Source of the DNA: Dechloromonas sp. TW-R-39-2
GTDB taxonomy: Bacteria; Pseudomonadota; Gammaproteobacteria; Burkholderiales; Rhodocyclaceae
Length of the DNA stretch: 64,000 bases
Reading direction: 5' to 3'
Assembly: GCF_016864195.1 (NCBI RefSeq)
Contig: NZ_CP045202.1
Coordinates: 186,001 to 250,000 of the forward strand
Shown: positions 48,334-58,299 of the stretch, piece after piece
Layout of the letters: each line of letters starts with the position of its first letter
Numbering within the stretch: position 1 is the stretch's first letter
Translations under genes and position numbers: made by a program
The notes under the pieces: generated by a model
Told to the model about the DNA's origin: nothing
The model's input: the letters and a program-made list of their open reading frames with translations, nothing else
Databases searched by the model: none

Positions 48334-49011
48334 TTAACGCATCTGCCGCTGAAGGATGTTGGAGAATTCTTCCATGAACGACTCGTAGCGCACAGCCAGG
48401 CGGTCGATGTCGTGCGAGAAACGGTTGTAGGCGAGCACGGCCGGAATGGCGGCGAACAAGCCGATGGCGGTGGCGACCAGCGCTTCGGCAATACCCGGCG
48501 CAACCGAGGCCAGCGTGGCCTGGCCGACATTCGAAAGGCCGCGGAAGGCGTGCATGATGCCCCACACCGTACCGAACAGGCCGACATACGGCGACACCGA
48601 ACCGACCGACGCGAGGAAGGCGAGATGCGATTCGAGTGCATCCATTTCGCGCTGGTAGGTGGCGCGCATGGCACGGCGCGAACCGTCGACGATGTCTTTC
48701 GGGTCGAGGTTCTTCTGGCCCTTGAGCTTGGTGAATTCGCGGAAACCGGCTTCGAAGATGCGCTCCATCGAGCCGGCATGGTGGCGGTCGTTGACCGCGC
48801 TGTTGTAGAGGTTGTTCAGATCGCCGCCGGACCAGAAATCACGCTCGAAAGTCTCGGTCTTGGTGCGCGCCAGGCGCACGGTGAACCACTTCATCGAGAT
48901 GTAGTACCAGGACATGAAGGAAACGCCGGCGAGCAGGGCCATGACGGCCTGGACGACCGCGCTGGCCTGGAGAATCAGGTGGAGGATGGACATATCCTGG
49001 GTGACGTTCAT
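48334..49011 (-). CDS. tolQ: Tol-Pal system protein TolQ
   Basis: 225-residue MotA/TolQ/ExbB proton channel with three membrane helices. Signature HLAFLASVGSVSPYVGLFGTVWGIMHAF and EALVATAIGLFAAIPAVLAYN. Energises TolA with TolR from the proton gradient. Starts inside the ybgC stop (ATGA). Confidence 0.96.
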   Translation of the reverse strand: MNVTQDMSILHLILQASAVVQAVMALLAGVSFMSWYYISMKWFTVRLARTKTETFERDFWSGGDLNNLYNSAVNDRHHAGSMERIFEAGFREFTKLKGQKNLDPKDIVDGSRRAMRATYQREMDALESHLAFLASVGSVSPYVGLFGTVWGIMHAFRGLSNVGQATLASVAPGIAEALVATAIGLFAAIPAVLAYNRFSHDIDRLAVRYESFMEEFSNILQRQMR

Positions 49012-49430
49012 TTCAGCGCTTCCAGTTTTTGATGCAGAAAATCGGGGATGGCCGCCGGCGTCATGGTGGCCATGTTGACGCAGGCGATTTCGACGGTGCC
49101 GGTGACCAGTTCAACGTCGCCACGGCGGACGTGCTGACGGAAGACGACGCGGACACGGGTGAGTTTTTCGACTTCCAGACCAACAGTCAGTTCGTCGTCG
49201 AGCCTTGCCGGCTTGAGATATTCGCAACTCGCCTTGCGCGCCACGAAACCAATACCGGCTTCGGCAGCCAGCGCCGATTGGTCGTGGCCGGCAAAACGCA
49301 TCCATTCCGTACGGCAACGCTCGAAGAAGCGGAGGTAATTGGCGTAGTAAACCACGCCGCCGGCGTCGGTATCTTCGTAATAGACACGAACGGGGATCGA
49401 GAAGGCGTTGGGCTTGGGCTCGTATTTCAT
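49008..49430 (-). CDS. ybgC: Tol-Pal associated acyl-CoA thioesterase YbgC
   Basis: 140-residue hot-dog thioesterase with VRVYYEDTDAGGVVYYANYLRFFERCRTEW, the Asp-containing active-site segment of the YbgC/4HBT family. First gene of the tol-pal operon. The -10-like TAAAAT (minus strand, 49442-49437) lies only six bases before ATG at 49430, suggesting a leaderless or near-leaderless message; no ribosome site is seen. Confidence 0.93.
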   Translation of the reverse strand: MKYEPKPNAFSIPVRVYYEDTDAGGVVYYANYLRFFERCRTEWMRFAGHDQSALAAEAGIGFVARKASCEYLKPARLDDELTVGLEVEKLTRVRVVFRQHVRRGDVELVTGTVEIACVNMATMTPAAIPDFLHQKLEALK

Positions 49431-49436
49431 CCCGCG

Positions 49437-49442
49437 ATTTTA
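49437..49442 (-). promoter_or_regulatory. Candidate -10 box immediately upstream of ybgC
   Basis: TAAAAT read on the minus strand with six bases to the start codon. No clear -35. Same architecture as the TAGAAT boxes at 37715 and 59214. Confidence 0.4.
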
Positions 49443-49487
49443 CCTTGCGCCGCAACAATATTTTGTAACGATCTGTTTCTTGCCGCA

Positions 49488-49511
49488 TTTGGCGCGGTCG
49501 ACCGCGCCAAA
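49488..49511. terminator. 24-base perfect palindrome after ruvB
   Basis: TTTGGCGCGGTC followed by its exact complement GACCGCGCCAAA, located two bases past the ruvB stop. It can form a 9-10 bp hairpin and might terminate ruvB transcripts on the minus strand, though the following T run is short (interrupted). Its centre is the GGTCGACC octamer that recurs in this window. Confidence 0.5.
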
Positions 49512-49513
49512 AC

Positions 49514-50590
49514 TCAGTTTTCCGGCAAGGTTTCCGGCGAATTTGGCACCGGCAAGCCAAGATGGCGATAAATGGCCGGCGTGGCAATCCGGCCGCGCAA
49601 GGTCCGTTGCAGATAGCCTTGCTGGATCAGGTAGGGCTCCAGGACATCTTCGATCGTGTCGCGAGCTTCGCCAATCGCAGCCGCCAGATTGTCGACTCCG
49701 ACCGGTCCGCCGCCGAATTTATCGATCACCGCCGAGAGCAGTTTGCGATCCATCAGGTCAAGCCCGGCAGGGTCAACGTCAAGCATATGCAACGCGGCAT
49801 CGGCGACCTGGCGGGTAATGTTGCCATCGGCCTTGACCTCGGCGTAATCGCGCACCCGACGCAACAAGCGGTTGGCGATACGCGGCGTGCCACGCGAACG
49901 TTTGGCGATTTCGAGCGAGCCTTCCGGGTCGATCGGCGCATTAAGCAGGGAGGCGGAACGACTGACGATACTTTTCAGTTCATCGGCGTTGTAAAACTCA
50001 AGCCGGGCGACGATACCGAAACGGTCGCGCAGCGGATTGGTCAGCATGCCGGCCCGGGTCGTCGCACCGACCAGCGTGAACGGTGGCAGATCAAGCTTGA
50101 CCGAGCGTGCCGCCGGGCCTTCGCCGATCATGATGTCGATCTGGAAATCCTCCAGCGCCGGGTAGAGAATTTCTTCAACGACCGGTGAAAGACGGTGAAT
50201 TTCGTCGATAAACAGTACATCGTGCGGTTCGAGATTGGTCAGGATGGCGGCGAGGTCGCCGGCTCGTTCGAGCACCGGGCCGGAAGTCTGGCGCAGGTTG
50301 ACGCCCATCTCCGCCGCCACAATATGGGCCAAAGTCGTCTTGCCCAGACCTGGCGGCCCGAAAAGCAACACATGGTCGAGCGATTCGCTGCGATTCTTGG
50401 CTGCCTGGATGAAGATTTCCAGTTGCTCGCGAATCTTGACCTGGCCGGTGTAATCAGCCAGCCGCTTGGGACGGAGCGCCCGTTCCAGCGCCTCTTCCTG
50501 AGCCGATTTCGAATTCGGGGCAATGATGCGGTCGACCGCGGCACGGGGAGAATCGGCCTGCGGAGCAAAAAGTTGGTCGGTTTCGATCAT
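49514..50590 (-). CDS. ruvB: Holliday junction branch migration ATPase RuvB
   Basis: 358-residue AAA+ motor: [22 protein letters not shown], Walker [13 protein letters not shown], Walker [12 protein letters not shown], sensor 1 GATTRAGML and arginine-finger region, and C-terminal winged helix ([13 protein letters not shown]). Drives branch migration with RuvA. Its start overlaps the stop of a permease gene that separates it from ruvA. Confidence 0.97.
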   Translation of the reverse strand: MIETDQLFAPQADSPRAAVDRIIAPNSKSAQEEALERALRPKRLADYTGQVKIREQLEIFIQAAKNRSESLDHVLLFGPPGLGKTTLAHIVAAEMGVNLRQTSGPVLERAGDLAAILTNLEPHDVLFIDEIHRLSPVVEEILYPALEDFQIDIMIGEGPAARSVKLDLPPFTLVGATTRAGMLTNPLRDRFGIVARLEFYNADELKSIVSRSASLLNAPIDPEGSLEIAKRSRGTPRIANRLLRRVRDYAEVKADGNITRQVADAALHMLDVDPAGLDLMDRKLLSAVIDKFGGGPVGVDNLAAAIGEARDTIEDVLEPYLIQQGYLQRTLRGRIATPAIYRHLGLPVPNSPETLPEN

Positions 50591-51645
50591 GCGGAAATGT
50601 CCTCACGCGTCCAGCGGCCAAACAGCATATGGCCGAGCGCCAGCAGTACCGGCCCGAGAAAAATGCCGATGAAGCCGAAGACCAGCACCCCACCAAGCAC
50701 GCCGAGCGCGATCAGCAAAATCGAAATGCCGGCGCCGCGCGCCATCAGGACGGGTTTTACAAAGTTGTCGATACTGCTGATGATGAACAGGCCGTAAAGG
50801 ACCATGAAAATCGCCCAGCCGGTCAGCCCCTGACTGTAAAGCCAGGCGGCGGCGCCCCCCCAGATCAACGGCGGCCCGATTGGAATCATCGACAGGAAAA
50901 AGGTGGCAAAACCCAGCAGGACTGCAGCCGGAACACCGGCAATCAGGAAACCGATCATCGCCACCGTGCCTTGTGCCGCAGCCGTGCCGACAATGCCCAG
51001 CATCACCCCAACCACCGTGCCGCGTGCTTTGTCGAGCATTTCTTGACCCAACTCGCCGCCGAGTTTGTGCGCGGCGACATACAACGAATGGACCACCTTG
51101 GCGCCGTCGCGATAAAGGAAGAAAACAACAAAAATCACCAACGCCACCTGCAACAAACCGTTGGCAGCAATGCCGCCGAGCGCCAGCCCGAACTGGCGCA
51201 AAGGCACGACCAGTTGCTTGAGCAGGGCATTCAGTTCGGCCCGGTTACTGGCGATCTGGTGCCAGAAAGTATCGATCTCGACACCAAAAAACGGCAATCC
51301 ACTAAGCCAGGCGGGTGGATCGAGCGGCAAGCCCTGCTCGACATAAGGCCGGGCGAAATCGATCAGCTTGTCGGCGCTGCTCGCCAGACTGCCAGCCAGG
51401 AAGATCATCGGCAGCAGCATGACCAGCACGAGCAGGGTCGTCATCAAGGTGGCGGCCAGCGTGTTGCGGCCGCCCAGACGCGGCAGCAGCTGTTCTGAAT
51501 AAAGCGGCCAGGTGCAGATCCAGACGACGAAAGCGAACAGCACGGCGCCGATCATCGGCCAGAGCACGGCAATGCAGCCGACAATCAGCAAGATCACCAG
51601 CGCAATCTGCGCCAGGCGCTTGGGATTTTCCTCGCTGCTGAACAT
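50587..51645 (-). CDS. AI-2E/PerM-family transporter
   Basis: 352-residue membrane protein with about eight helices arranged as in the AI-2E transporter (UPF0118/PerM) family: N-terminal [24 protein letters not shown], central amphipathic region (about 90-150), then clustered helices with [15 protein letters not shown]. Substrate unknown; members include a quorum-signal exporter and Na/H antiporters. It is inserted between ruvA and ruvB, overlapping both (one base with ruvA, four with ruvB). Confidence 0.88.
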   Translation of the reverse strand: MFSSEENPKRLAQIALVILLIVGCIAVLWPMIGAVLFAFVVWICTWPLYSEQLLPRLGGRNTLAATLMTTLLVLVMLLPMIFLAGSLASSADKLIDFARPYVEQGLPLDPPAWLSGLPFFGVEIDTFWHQIASNRAELNALLKQLVVPLRQFGLALGGIAANGLLQVALVIFVVFFLYRDGAKVVHSLYVAAHKLGGELGQEMLDKARGTVVGVMLGIVGTAAAQGTVAMIGFLIAGVPAAVLLGFATFFLSMIPIGPPLIWGGAAAWLYSQGLTGWAIFMVLYGLFIISSIDNFVKPVLMARGAGISILLIALGVLGGVLVFGFIGIFLGPVLLALGHMLFGRWTREDISA

Positions 51646-52223
51646 CAGACCTTGGACAACAATTTGAGCGCCGCCCGGATGCCATCCGAGGTGCCGATAT
51701 CGGCTGGCAATTGCTTCATTGCCGCAGCCGCTTCCTTTTCGTTGTAACCCAGAGCGAGCAGGGCGTTGGAAATATCCTGTTTTGTATCGTCGACCGCAGC
51801 AAGCAGCGAAACACCGGTAGTTTCAGCCAGTTTGCCCTTGAGTTCGAGCAACAGGCGCTCGGCCGTTTTCTTGCCGATGCCCGGCACCTTGATCAGGCGA
51901 CCCAGCTCCTGCTGCGCCACGGCAGCGGCCAGATCGCCGACCGACAGGCCAGAGAGGACCGACAGCGCAGTGCGCGCGCCGATCCCGGAAACCTTGAGCA
52001 ACTGACGGAAAGCGAAACGTTCGGCCTCGGTCAGGAAGCCGTACAGATAGTGACCGTCCTCACGCACGGCGAAATGGGTCAGCAAGCGCGTTTTTTCGCC
52101 ATTGGCCGGCAGGTTGTAGAAGGTGCTCATCGGCACGTCGAGCTCGTAGCCGACGCCATTCACCTCCAGCACGATCTGCGGGGGATTTTTTTCGGCGAGG
52201 ATGCCGGTCAGTCTTCCAATCAT
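51645..52223 (-). CDS. ruvA: Holliday junction-binding protein RuvA
   Basis: 192-residue protein: N-terminal OB fold ([21 protein letters not shown]), helix-hairpin-helix pair ([18 protein letters not shown] and [18 protein letters not shown]), and C-terminal domain that contacts RuvB ([17 protein letters not shown]). Recognises four-way junctions. Downstream of ruvC by 49 bases. Confidence 0.97.
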   Translation of the reverse strand: MIGRLTGILAEKNPPQIVLEVNGVGYELDVPMSTFYNLPANGEKTRLLTHFAVREDGHYLYGFLTEAERFAFRQLLKVSGIGARTALSVLSGLSVGDLAAAVAQQELGRLIKVPGIGKKTAERLLLELKGKLAETTGVSLLAAVDDTKQDISNALLALGYNEKEAAAAMKQLPADIGTSDGIRAALKLLSKV

Positions 52224-52272
52224 GTCGGCTCGATTTCTTTCAGGGCAAGGTACTGTAATTTCACACAGGTGC

Positions 52273-52812
52273 TCATCCTATCAGGCGGCCGCCCCGAATG
52301 CGATACCCGGCGGTCGCCATGGCGCCCAAACCTTGCCCGCCATGCGCATGGCAAATGGCGCAAGCCAGCGCATCGGCCGCGTCGGAAGTCGGTGAACCGG
52401 AGAGATTGAGCAACCGGACCACCATGTCCTGAACCTGCTCCTTGGCCGCCTTGCCATGGCCGACGACGGCCTGCTTGACCTGCAATGCCGTGTATTCGGA
52501 GACCGGCAGACCGGCGTGAACCAGGGCGCTGATTGCCGCACCGCGCGCCTGGCCGAGCAGCAGGGTCGATTGCGGATTGACGTTGACGAAGACCTTCTCG
52601 ACCGCAGCCTGATCCGGCTGATACGTTGCAACCACCTCGCTGATCCCGGCAAACAGCGTTTTGATCCGCTCCGGCAGCGATTGCTTGTCGTTCGACTTGA
52701 TGCAGCCACTGGCGATATAGACCAGTTTGTTGCCGTGCAACTCGACGACACCGAACCCCGTGACCCGCAAACCAGGATCGATCCCGAGAATACGCGGTGT
52801 CGCCAGACTCAC
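52273..52812 (-). CDS. ruvC: Holliday junction resolvase RuvC
   Basis: 179-residue nuclease: [15 protein letters not shown] with the first catalytic Asp, [23 protein letters not shown] with catalytic Glu, and [15 protein letters not shown] with the last acidic pair. Start codon is GTG at 52812, overlapping the upstream transporter's stop (GTGA). Last residues form a basic tail. Confidence 0.96.
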   Translation of the reverse strand: MSLATPRILGIDPGLRVTGFGVVELHGNKLVYIASGCIKSNDKQSLPERIKTLFAGISEVVATYQPDQAAVEKVFVNVNPQSTLLLGQARGAAISALVHAGLPVSEYTALQVKQAVVGHGKAAKEQVQDMVVRLLNLSGSPTSDAADALACAICHAHGGQGLGAMATAGYRIRGGRLIG

Positions 52813-53663
52813 TTGGGTCGTGCGACGAGATAGACGCCGCTGACCGCGATCAACATGCCGATTGCTGCGGTCAACGTCAGTTTTTCATCGAAAATCACGA
52901 AGGCAATCAGTGCCGTGCTCAGCGGGGTCAAATAAAACAGACTGGCGACATTCACCGCACTGCCGCTGCGAATCAGCAGATTGAGCAGGCTGATCGCACC
53001 AATCGAGAGCACCAGCACCAGCCAGCCGAGCGCGAAGATGAAATCGCCGTTCCATTCGATCCGGTAATTCTCGAACGACAGCACCGCCAGCGCGGTGACC
53101 AGCGCCGTCGGAACGAACTGGATGACCGACCCGGTGCGCAGATCGAAGCTGGCGCAAAAACGTTTCTGGTACAAGGTGCCGATGGTGATGCCGAGCAAGG
53201 CAATCAAAGCGGGAACCAACATCGGCCCGAGGGCGGCAGCCTCGCCAAATTTGCCTGAGACAACCAACGCAACGCCGACAAAACCGAGGCCCAGACCGGC
53301 CCACTGCCGGCGATTGACCTGTTCGCCAAGCAACCAGCCGGCCCCCAGCGCCGTCAGCAAGGGTTGCATGCCGACGACCAGCGCCGTGACGCCGGCCGGC
53401 AGGCCGTGCCGGATGGCGACGAAAACCCCGCCGAGATAAACGGCATGGACCAGCAAGCCGGAAACAGCAATATGCACCCACTGCATCGGCGCTTTCGGCC
53501 AAGGTGCCCGGGTCAGCAGGGCGATTGCCGTCATCAGGGCGATGACGAAGGCGTAGCGGGTGAGCAGAAAAGAAAGTGGCTCGGCGTAAGGCAGGCCGTA
53601 CTTGGCCCCAATGAAGCCGGTGCTCCACAGAAAGACAAAAAGAAAGGGGTAGAGGCGCTGCAT
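52809..53663 (-). CDS. EamA/DMT-family transporter
   Basis: 284-residue drug/metabolite transporter with ten helices in two EamA repeats ([25 protein letters not shown] at the start, [19 protein letters not shown] in the second). Substrate unknown. ATG at 53663 fits the family N-terminus; the frame runs to 53723 and would overlap the upstream gene. Ends within the ruvC start. Confidence 0.86.
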   Translation of the reverse strand: MQRLYPFLFVFLWSTGFIGAKYGLPYAEPLSFLLTRYAFVIALMTAIALLTRAPWPKAPMQWVHIAVSGLLVHAVYLGGVFVAIRHGLPAGVTALVVGMQPLLTALGAGWLLGEQVNRRQWAGLGLGFVGVALVVSGKFGEAAALGPMLVPALIALLGITIGTLYQKRFCASFDLRTGSVIQFVPTALVTALAVLSFENYRIEWNGDFIFALGWLVLVLSIGAISLLNLLIRSGSAVNVASLFYLTPLSTALIAFVIFDEKLTLTAAIGMLIAVSGVYLVARPK

Positions 53664-53682
53664 CAGCTGCGCCCCGTGGCAC

Positions 53683-54129
53683 TCAATCGCAACTTGCCTG
53701 CGCGCCATCCACCCGGCAAGCACCCTTGGTCCGGTAGGTAAACGTCACCCCGCCCGGATAGCTGCAGACCAGCTTGGTCAGCTTGCCCAGTTTTTCGACT
53801 CTCATGCCGGTCGACCGTAGCATTTTGACCTCGGCGGCCGGCTTGTCGCAGGAAACGTAAGCGTCGAAAACGCCATCCTTCGATTCCCACAGGGCGACAT
53901 TCTTCATCGCCCGGTAGTCTTCATAACGCAAACAGGAGTCGGTCTGATTGGCATACGCCTTGGCGGCATCGCTGCAAAAGCCGTTGTAGGTGTACTTCAG
54001 CTCTTCTTCCATCGGACAGGCATTGACCTGGGCTGCGCCGGACAAATCCGGGCAGACCAGCGTCGCGGCCGACGCAGTCAGGCTCGATGCAACAAGCAGC
54101 ACGGCAAGCAAGACACGGGATTGATTCAC
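53683..54129 (-). CDS. Secreted cysteine-rich hypothetical protein
   Basis: 148-residue protein with a clear signal peptide (VLLAVLLVASSLTASAA) and eight cysteines in about 125 mature residues (VCPD, ACPM, FCSD, SCLR, SCDK, VCSY, ACRV, SCD), suggesting four disulfides in a periplasmic or exported protein. No family recognised. It lies between yebC and the DMT transporter. Confidence 0.68.
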   Translation of the reverse strand: MNQSRVLLAVLLVASSLTASAATLVCPDLSGAAQVNACPMEEELKYTYNGFCSDAAKAYANQTDSCLRYEDYRAMKNVALWESKDGVFDAYVSCDKPAAEVKMLRSTGMRVEKLGKLTKLVCSYPGGVTFTYRTKGACRVDGAQASCD

Positions 54130-54156
54130 GATAATTCCTGACTGCGCGGCAAGCGC

Positions 54157-54882
54157 TTATTCATCCATCACAGCCGTGCTGTAGATTTCCTGCACGTCGT
54201 CCAGACCTTCGAGCGCATCGAGCAGTTTCTGCATACGCACGGCGTCGTCGCCGACCAGCTCGGTTTCGCCTTCCGGCTTCATCGTCACTTCGCCGAACTC
54301 CGGCTTGAAACCGGCAGCTTCCAGTGCATCCTTGACGGTGATGAAATCGGTCGGCCCGGTGATCACTTCGATCGAACCGTCTTCATTGGTCGCCACGTCC
54401 TCGGCACCGGCTTCGATCGCCGCATCCATCAGCGCCGCTTCGTCGGTCCCCGGGGCAAAAATCATCTGGCCGCAATGCTTGAACTGGAACACGACGCAAC
54501 CTTCGGTGCCCATGTTGCCGCCGTACTTGTTGAAGGCGTGGCGCACTTCGGCGACGGTCCGGGTCTTGTTGTCGGTCAGGCAGTCGACCATGATCGCTGC
54601 GCCGCCGATGCCGTAGCCTTCGTAGCGGATTTCAACGTAATCGACGCCTTCCAGTTCGCCGGTCCCTTTCTTGATCGCCGTATCGATCTTGTCCTTGGGC
54701 ATATTGACGCCCTTGGCCTTGTCGACCGCGACACGCAGGCGCGGATTGAAACCGGCATCACCGCCGCCCATCTTGGCAGCCACGGTAATTTCCTTGGCGA
54801 TCTTGGAGAAAGCGGCGCCGCGCTTTTCGTCCTGACGACCCTTACGGTGCTGAATATTGGCCCACTTGGAATGACCTGCCAT
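54157..54882 (-). CDS. yebC: YebC/PmpR-family protein
   Basis: 241-residue protein beginning [18 protein letters not shown], the invariant YebC start, with [20 protein letters not shown] and [19 protein letters not shown]. Historically annotated as a transcription regulator; family members are also linked to relief of ribosome stalling at proline motifs. Adjacent to ruvC in many proteobacteria. Start ATG at 54882. Confidence 0.96.
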   Translation of the reverse strand: MAGHSKWANIQHRKGRQDEKRGAAFSKIAKEITVAAKMGGGDAGFNPRLRVAVDKAKGVNMPKDKIDTAIKKGTGELEGVDYVEIRYEGYGIGGAAIMVDCLTDNKTRTVAEVRHAFNKYGGNMGTEGCVVFQFKHCGQMIFAPGTDEAALMDAAIEAGAEDVATNEDGSIEVITGPTDFITVKDALEAAGFKPEFGEVTMKPEGETELVGDDAVRMQKLLDALEGLDDVQEIYSTAVMDE

Positions 54883-55010
54883 GGTCTTCTCTCACTGCAA
54901 AAACAAAGAAGCCGCAATTTTAACCGCAGCCGGCAGTCTCGTCAGTCGATGTTCGAATTTCCAGCTGACGCTGATTACGCTCTTTCACATTTCACCCCGC
55001 CAAGCGTTGC

Positions 55011-55016
55011 TAGAAT
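55011..55016 (+). promoter_or_regulatory. Candidate -10 box for the HerA-like ATPase gene
   Basis: TAGAAT at 55011-55016 would start transcription near 55024, leaving a 24-base leader with GGAAG before ATG at 55048. It excludes the in-frame ATG at 55015. Confidence 0.45.
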
Positions 55017-55047
55017 GCCGGATACCTATCCAGTGGAAGCTCGCGCC

Positions 55048-56670
55048 ATGTCCGAACCGCTTTACCTCGCCAAATCCGAAGACGGCTACCCGGCATTGCT
55101 GCCGCAGATGGCCAACCGCCACGGCCTGATCACCGGCGCCACCGGCACCGGCAAGACGGTCACCCTGCAATCGATCGCCGAACGCCTGTCCTTTGCCGGC
55201 GTTCCCGTCTTCATGGCCGACGTCAAAGGCGATCTTTCCGGCATGGGCGCGCCCGGCGTCGTCACGCCGAAGCTGGAAGCCCGGCTCAAGGATCTCGGCC
55301 TCGAAGGTTTCCAGCCTTACGCCAACCCGGTCGCCTTCTGGGATGTTTTCGGCCAGGGCGGCGTACCGGTTCGCGCCACCATTTCCGACATGGGCCCGCT
55401 GCTCCTCGCCCGCCTTCTCAACCTGAACGACACGCAAACCGGCGTGCTGCAACTGGTCTTCAAGATCGCCGACGATCAAGGCCTGTTGCTGCTCGATCTC
55501 AAGGATTTGCGCGCCATGGTCCAGCACGTGGGTGACAACGCCAAGGAATTCACCACCGAATACGGCAACGTTTCGTCAGCCTCGATCGGCGCCATCCAGC
55601 GCGGCCTGCTGACGCTGGAAGAGCAGGGCGGCGACCAGTTCTTCGGCGAACCGATGCTCGACATCAACGACCTGATGAAGCTCGATGAAAACGGGCGCGG
55701 CGTGATCAACGTGCTCTCGGCCGAAAAGCTCGTCCAGGCCCCGGCGCTTTACTCGACCTTCCTGCTCTGGCTGCTCGCCGAATTGTTCGAGCAACTGCCG
55801 GAAGCCGGCGATCTCGACAAACCCAAGCTCGTCTTCTTCTTCGACGAAGCCCACCTGCTGTTCACCGATGCCCCGCAGGCCCTGACCGACAAGGTCGAAC
55901 AGGTGGTCCGGCTGATTCGCTCGAAGGGCGTCGGCGTCTATTTCGTCACCCAGAATCCGCTCGACGTGCCGGAGAAAATCCTCGGCCAGCTCGGCAACCG
56001 CGTCCAGCACGCCTTGCGCGCTTTCACGCCGCGCGACCAGAAGGCCGTCCAGGCCGCAGCCCAGACCATGCGGGCCAACCCGAAATTCGATGCAGCCACC
56101 GTCATCACCGAACTCGGCGTCGGCGAAGCACTGGTTTCCTTCCTCGACGAAAAAGGCCGCCCGACGGTGGTCGACCGCAGCATCATCTTTCCGCCCGCTT
56201 CCCGCCTCGGCCCGCTCAGCGCCGACGAACGCAAGGCGATGATCCAGGCGTCACCGATGCTCGCCACTTACGGCACCACGGTCGACCGCGAATCGGCCTA
56301 CGAAATACTGCGCGGCAAGCCGGCCACAAAGCAAGCGGCTCCCGGCGCCATTCCGGCCCCGCCCCCCGGCCAGCCGGGCGGCCTTAACGCCAATGATTGG
56401 GGCAATCACGGCGGCCAGCAAGCCCAGCCACGCCCGGCGCCCCAGGCTCGCCAGCCCGAAGTCGCCGCACAGGAATCCGGCGGCGGCATTCTCGACAGCA
56501 TCGGCGAAATGCTCGGCGGCAGCACCGGACCGCGGGGCGGCAAGCGCGAAGGCATGATCGAAGCGGCCGCCAAGAGCGCCGCCCGCGGCATGGCCGGCAC
56601 CGTTGGCCGTGAAATCGGCAAGCAGATCCTGCGCGGCGTACTCGGCTCGATTCTCGGCGGTCGTCGCTGA
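55048..56670 (+). CDS. HerA-like ATPase (DUF853 family)
   Basis: 540-residue P-loop ATPase. Walker [15 protein letters not shown] (residues 28-41), Walker [13 protein letters not shown], and arginine-rich motif [17 protein letters not shown] typical of the HerA/FtsK superfamily branch DUF853 (YjgR-like). The last 110 residues are Pro/Gly/Gln-rich, then a small helical C-terminus with Gly-Arg repeats ([20 protein letters not shown]). E. coli homologue YjgR is uncharacterised. The frame is open 570 bases upstream, antisense to yebC, but the start at 55048 matches the family and has GGAAG 9 bases upstream. Confidence 0.88.
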   Translation: MSEPLYLAKSEDGYPALLPQMANRHGLITGATGTGKTVTLQSIAERLSFAGVPVFMADVKGDLSGMGAPGVVTPKLEARLKDLGLEGFQPYANPVAFWDVFGQGGVPVRATISDMGPLLLARLLNLNDTQTGVLQLVFKIADDQGLLLLDLKDLRAMVQHVGDNAKEFTTEYGNVSSASIGAIQRGLLTLEEQGGDQFFGEPMLDINDLMKLDENGRGVINVLSAEKLVQAPALYSTFLLWLLAELFEQLPEAGDLDKPKLVFFFDEAHLLFTDAPQALTDKVEQVVRLIRSKGVGVYFVTQNPLDVPEKILGQLGNRVQHALRAFTPRDQKAVQAAAQTMRANPKFDAATVITELGVGEALVSFLDEKGRPTVVDRSIIFPPASRLGPLSADERKAMIQASPMLATYGTTVDRESAYEILRGKPATKQAAPGAIPAPPPGQPGGLNANDWGNHGGQQAQPRPAPQARQPEVAAQESGGGILDSIGEMLGGSTGPRGGKREGMIEAAAKSAARGMAGTVGREIGKQILRGVLGSILGGRR

Positions 56671-56714
56671 GCGCTGGCACTGACAAATCGCACACCATGC
56701 AGCAGGAAGAGGGA

Positions 56715-56740
56715 ATAAAATAAGAGTTTGCTTATTTTAT
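56715..56740. promoter_or_regulatory. Perfect inverted repeat upstream of the haem-protein gene
   Basis: ATAAAATAAG-AGTTTG-CTTATTTTAT, 10-bp arms, ending three bases before the GGAG ribosome site. A-T-rich symmetry is compatible with a redox or metal regulator operator; a hairpin masking translation is the alternative. Confidence 0.45.
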
Positions 56741-56751
56741 CCGGAGCCCCA

Positions 56752-57318
56752 ATGAAAACTTTCATGCCTCTCGCCCTGCTGCTGGCAGCCATGCCGGTGC
56801 TGGCCCAGGACATCGCCACGCTGACCGCCGATACCAAAAAAACCGTGCTGCCCGTTGTCCCCAAGGTAGTCAGTGCAATGCAGGAGGCGGTCGCTGAAAA
56901 AGGCGTCGCCGGGGCGATTCCCGTCTGCAAGGAGCAGGCACCGGCGCTGATCAAGGAAAAACGTCAGGAAACCAGCTGGGATATTCGCCGGGTCAGCCTG
57001 AAGACGCGCAACGCCGAGCGCAGCACGCCGGATTTGTGGGAAGTCCGGCAACTGGCCGACTTCAACATCCGTGCCGCCAACGGCGAAAAACCGGAAACGC
57101 TGGAAAAGAGCGAAATCGTCAACATCGACGGCAAACCGGTCTTCCGCTACATCAAGGCCCTGCCGGTCGGCGACGTTTGCCTCAAGTGCCACGGCCCGGT
57201 TGAACAATTCGAGGCCGGTTTGAAGACCAAACTCGGCGAGAGCTATCCACACGACCAGGCGACCGGCTACGCCAAGGGCGAAGTGCGCGGTGCGCTGACC
57301 GTCAAACGACCGTTGTAA
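56752..57318 (+). CDS. Periplasmic DUF3365 (Tll0287-like) c-haem protein
   Basis: 188-residue protein with signal peptide (MKTFMPLALLLAAMPVLAQ) and one c-type haem motif CLKCH (C143, C146, H147) near the C-terminus in the typical DUF3365 sequence (GDVCLKCHGPVE). Tll0287-like domains are PAS-fold haem sensors; here it is a stand-alone soluble form without kinase or cyclase. GGAG 7 bases before ATG at 56752. The CxxCH needs the Ccm system at 506-7108. It overlaps the convergent LysR gene by 17 bases. Confidence 0.85.
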   Translation: MKTFMPLALLLAAMPVLAQDIATLTADTKKTVLPVVPKVVSAMQEAVAEKGVAGAIPVCKEQAPALIKEKRQETSWDIRRVSLKTRNAERSTPDLWEVRQLADFNIRAANGEKPETLEKSEIVNIDGKPVFRYIKALPVGDVCLKCHGPVEQFEAGLKTKLGESYPHDQATGYAKGEVRGALTVKRPL

Positions 57319-58204
57319 GCGCCTGCCTGCCCTTGTCGGCCAGATGGTCGAACAGGGCAGCTGCCGCCGGGCTGAGTGCGGCGCGCGAACGAACGCACAA
57401 TTGCAGATCGCGCGGCGCCCAGTCGTCGGCGATTTTTACCGTTTTCAAGCCGTCGACCGCGACAATCGACGAGTGCGGCAACAAACCGATGCCGACACCC
57501 GCCGCCACCATGCGGCAAATGGCATTGAAGCTGCGTACCTGGATGCGCACATCAAGGCTGCCACCCAACTGGGCCGCGGCATTCATCATGAAAGTATGAA
57601 TCGCACTGCCGGCATGCAGGCAGACAAAAGGCTGGTCGAGCACCTCGGCAAAATCGACGATCTGGCGAGCCGCCAACGGATGCCCGGCCGGCACCACCAG
57701 GGCCAGACGATCGCGCCGGTAAGGCTGCGAATCCAGGCTGCCCGGCCCGCGCTCCGCGGCCACCACCCCGATTTCAACCTGCCCGGCGGCCACCGCCTGA
57801 ATGATCGCCGGACTGGGCTGCTCTTCGAGGCTGACCCGGATGCGCGGATGCTCACGCAGAAAATCGCCGAGATCTTCGGGCAAAAAACAGTTGATCGCAT
57901 TGGTGTTGGCAAACACCGTGACCTGGCTGTTCAAGCCGCTGGCGTAGGGCGCCAGATCGGCATGCATTTGTTCCAGCTGGGCGAATACCTGACGGGCATG
58001 CCGCAACAGCGACTCACCCGCCAACGTCGGGGTCAGGCCACGATGGTGACGGGCAAACAGCGGCACGCCGAGCGCCGCTTCAAGCTGGGTCAGGCGATGG
58101 CTGGCCGAAGAGGGCGCCAGATGAACCCTTGCGGCCGCCCGGGTCAGGCTGCCACTGTCGGCAATCGCGGCAACCAGGCGCAAATCAGGAAGATCGTAAT
58201 ACAT
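57302..58204 (-). CDS. LysR-family transcriptional regulator
   Basis: 300-residue regulator: N-terminal winged helix (LRLVAAIADSGSLTRAAARVHLAPSSASHRL, split here for length) with the LysR helix-turn-helix and a C-terminal periplasmic-binding-protein fold effector domain. Divergent from a DMT transporter 95 bases away, which is the usual sign that it regulates that transporter. Effector unknown. Confidence 0.9.
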   Translation of the reverse strand: MYYDLPDLRLVAAIADSGSLTRAAARVHLAPSSASHRLTQLEAALGVPLFARHHRGLTPTLAGESLLRHARQVFAQLEQMHADLAPYASGLNSQVTVFANTNAINCFLPEDLGDFLREHPRIRVSLEEQPSPAIIQAVAAGQVEIGVVAAERGPGSLDSQPYRRDRLALVVPAGHPLAARQIVDFAEVLDQPFVCLHAGSAIHTFMMNAAAQLGGSLDVRIQVRSFNAICRMVAAGVGIGLLPHSSIVAVDGLKTVKIADDWAPRDLQLCVRSRAALSPAAAALFDHLADKGRQALTTVV

Positions 58205-58299
58205 GGTTTCGTCCAGAACGAATGCTTGCTTTGAATATTACCAATTGCCAAGCCACCTGGTGACGTATTCAATGGGCTATCCACTCCAACTCGACGAAC

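Noticed and set aside
54475..55047. N-terminal extension of the HerA-like ATPase
   Set aside because: The frame is open but lies antisense to yebC and upstream of the likely promoter at 55011; family start and ribosome site fit 55048.
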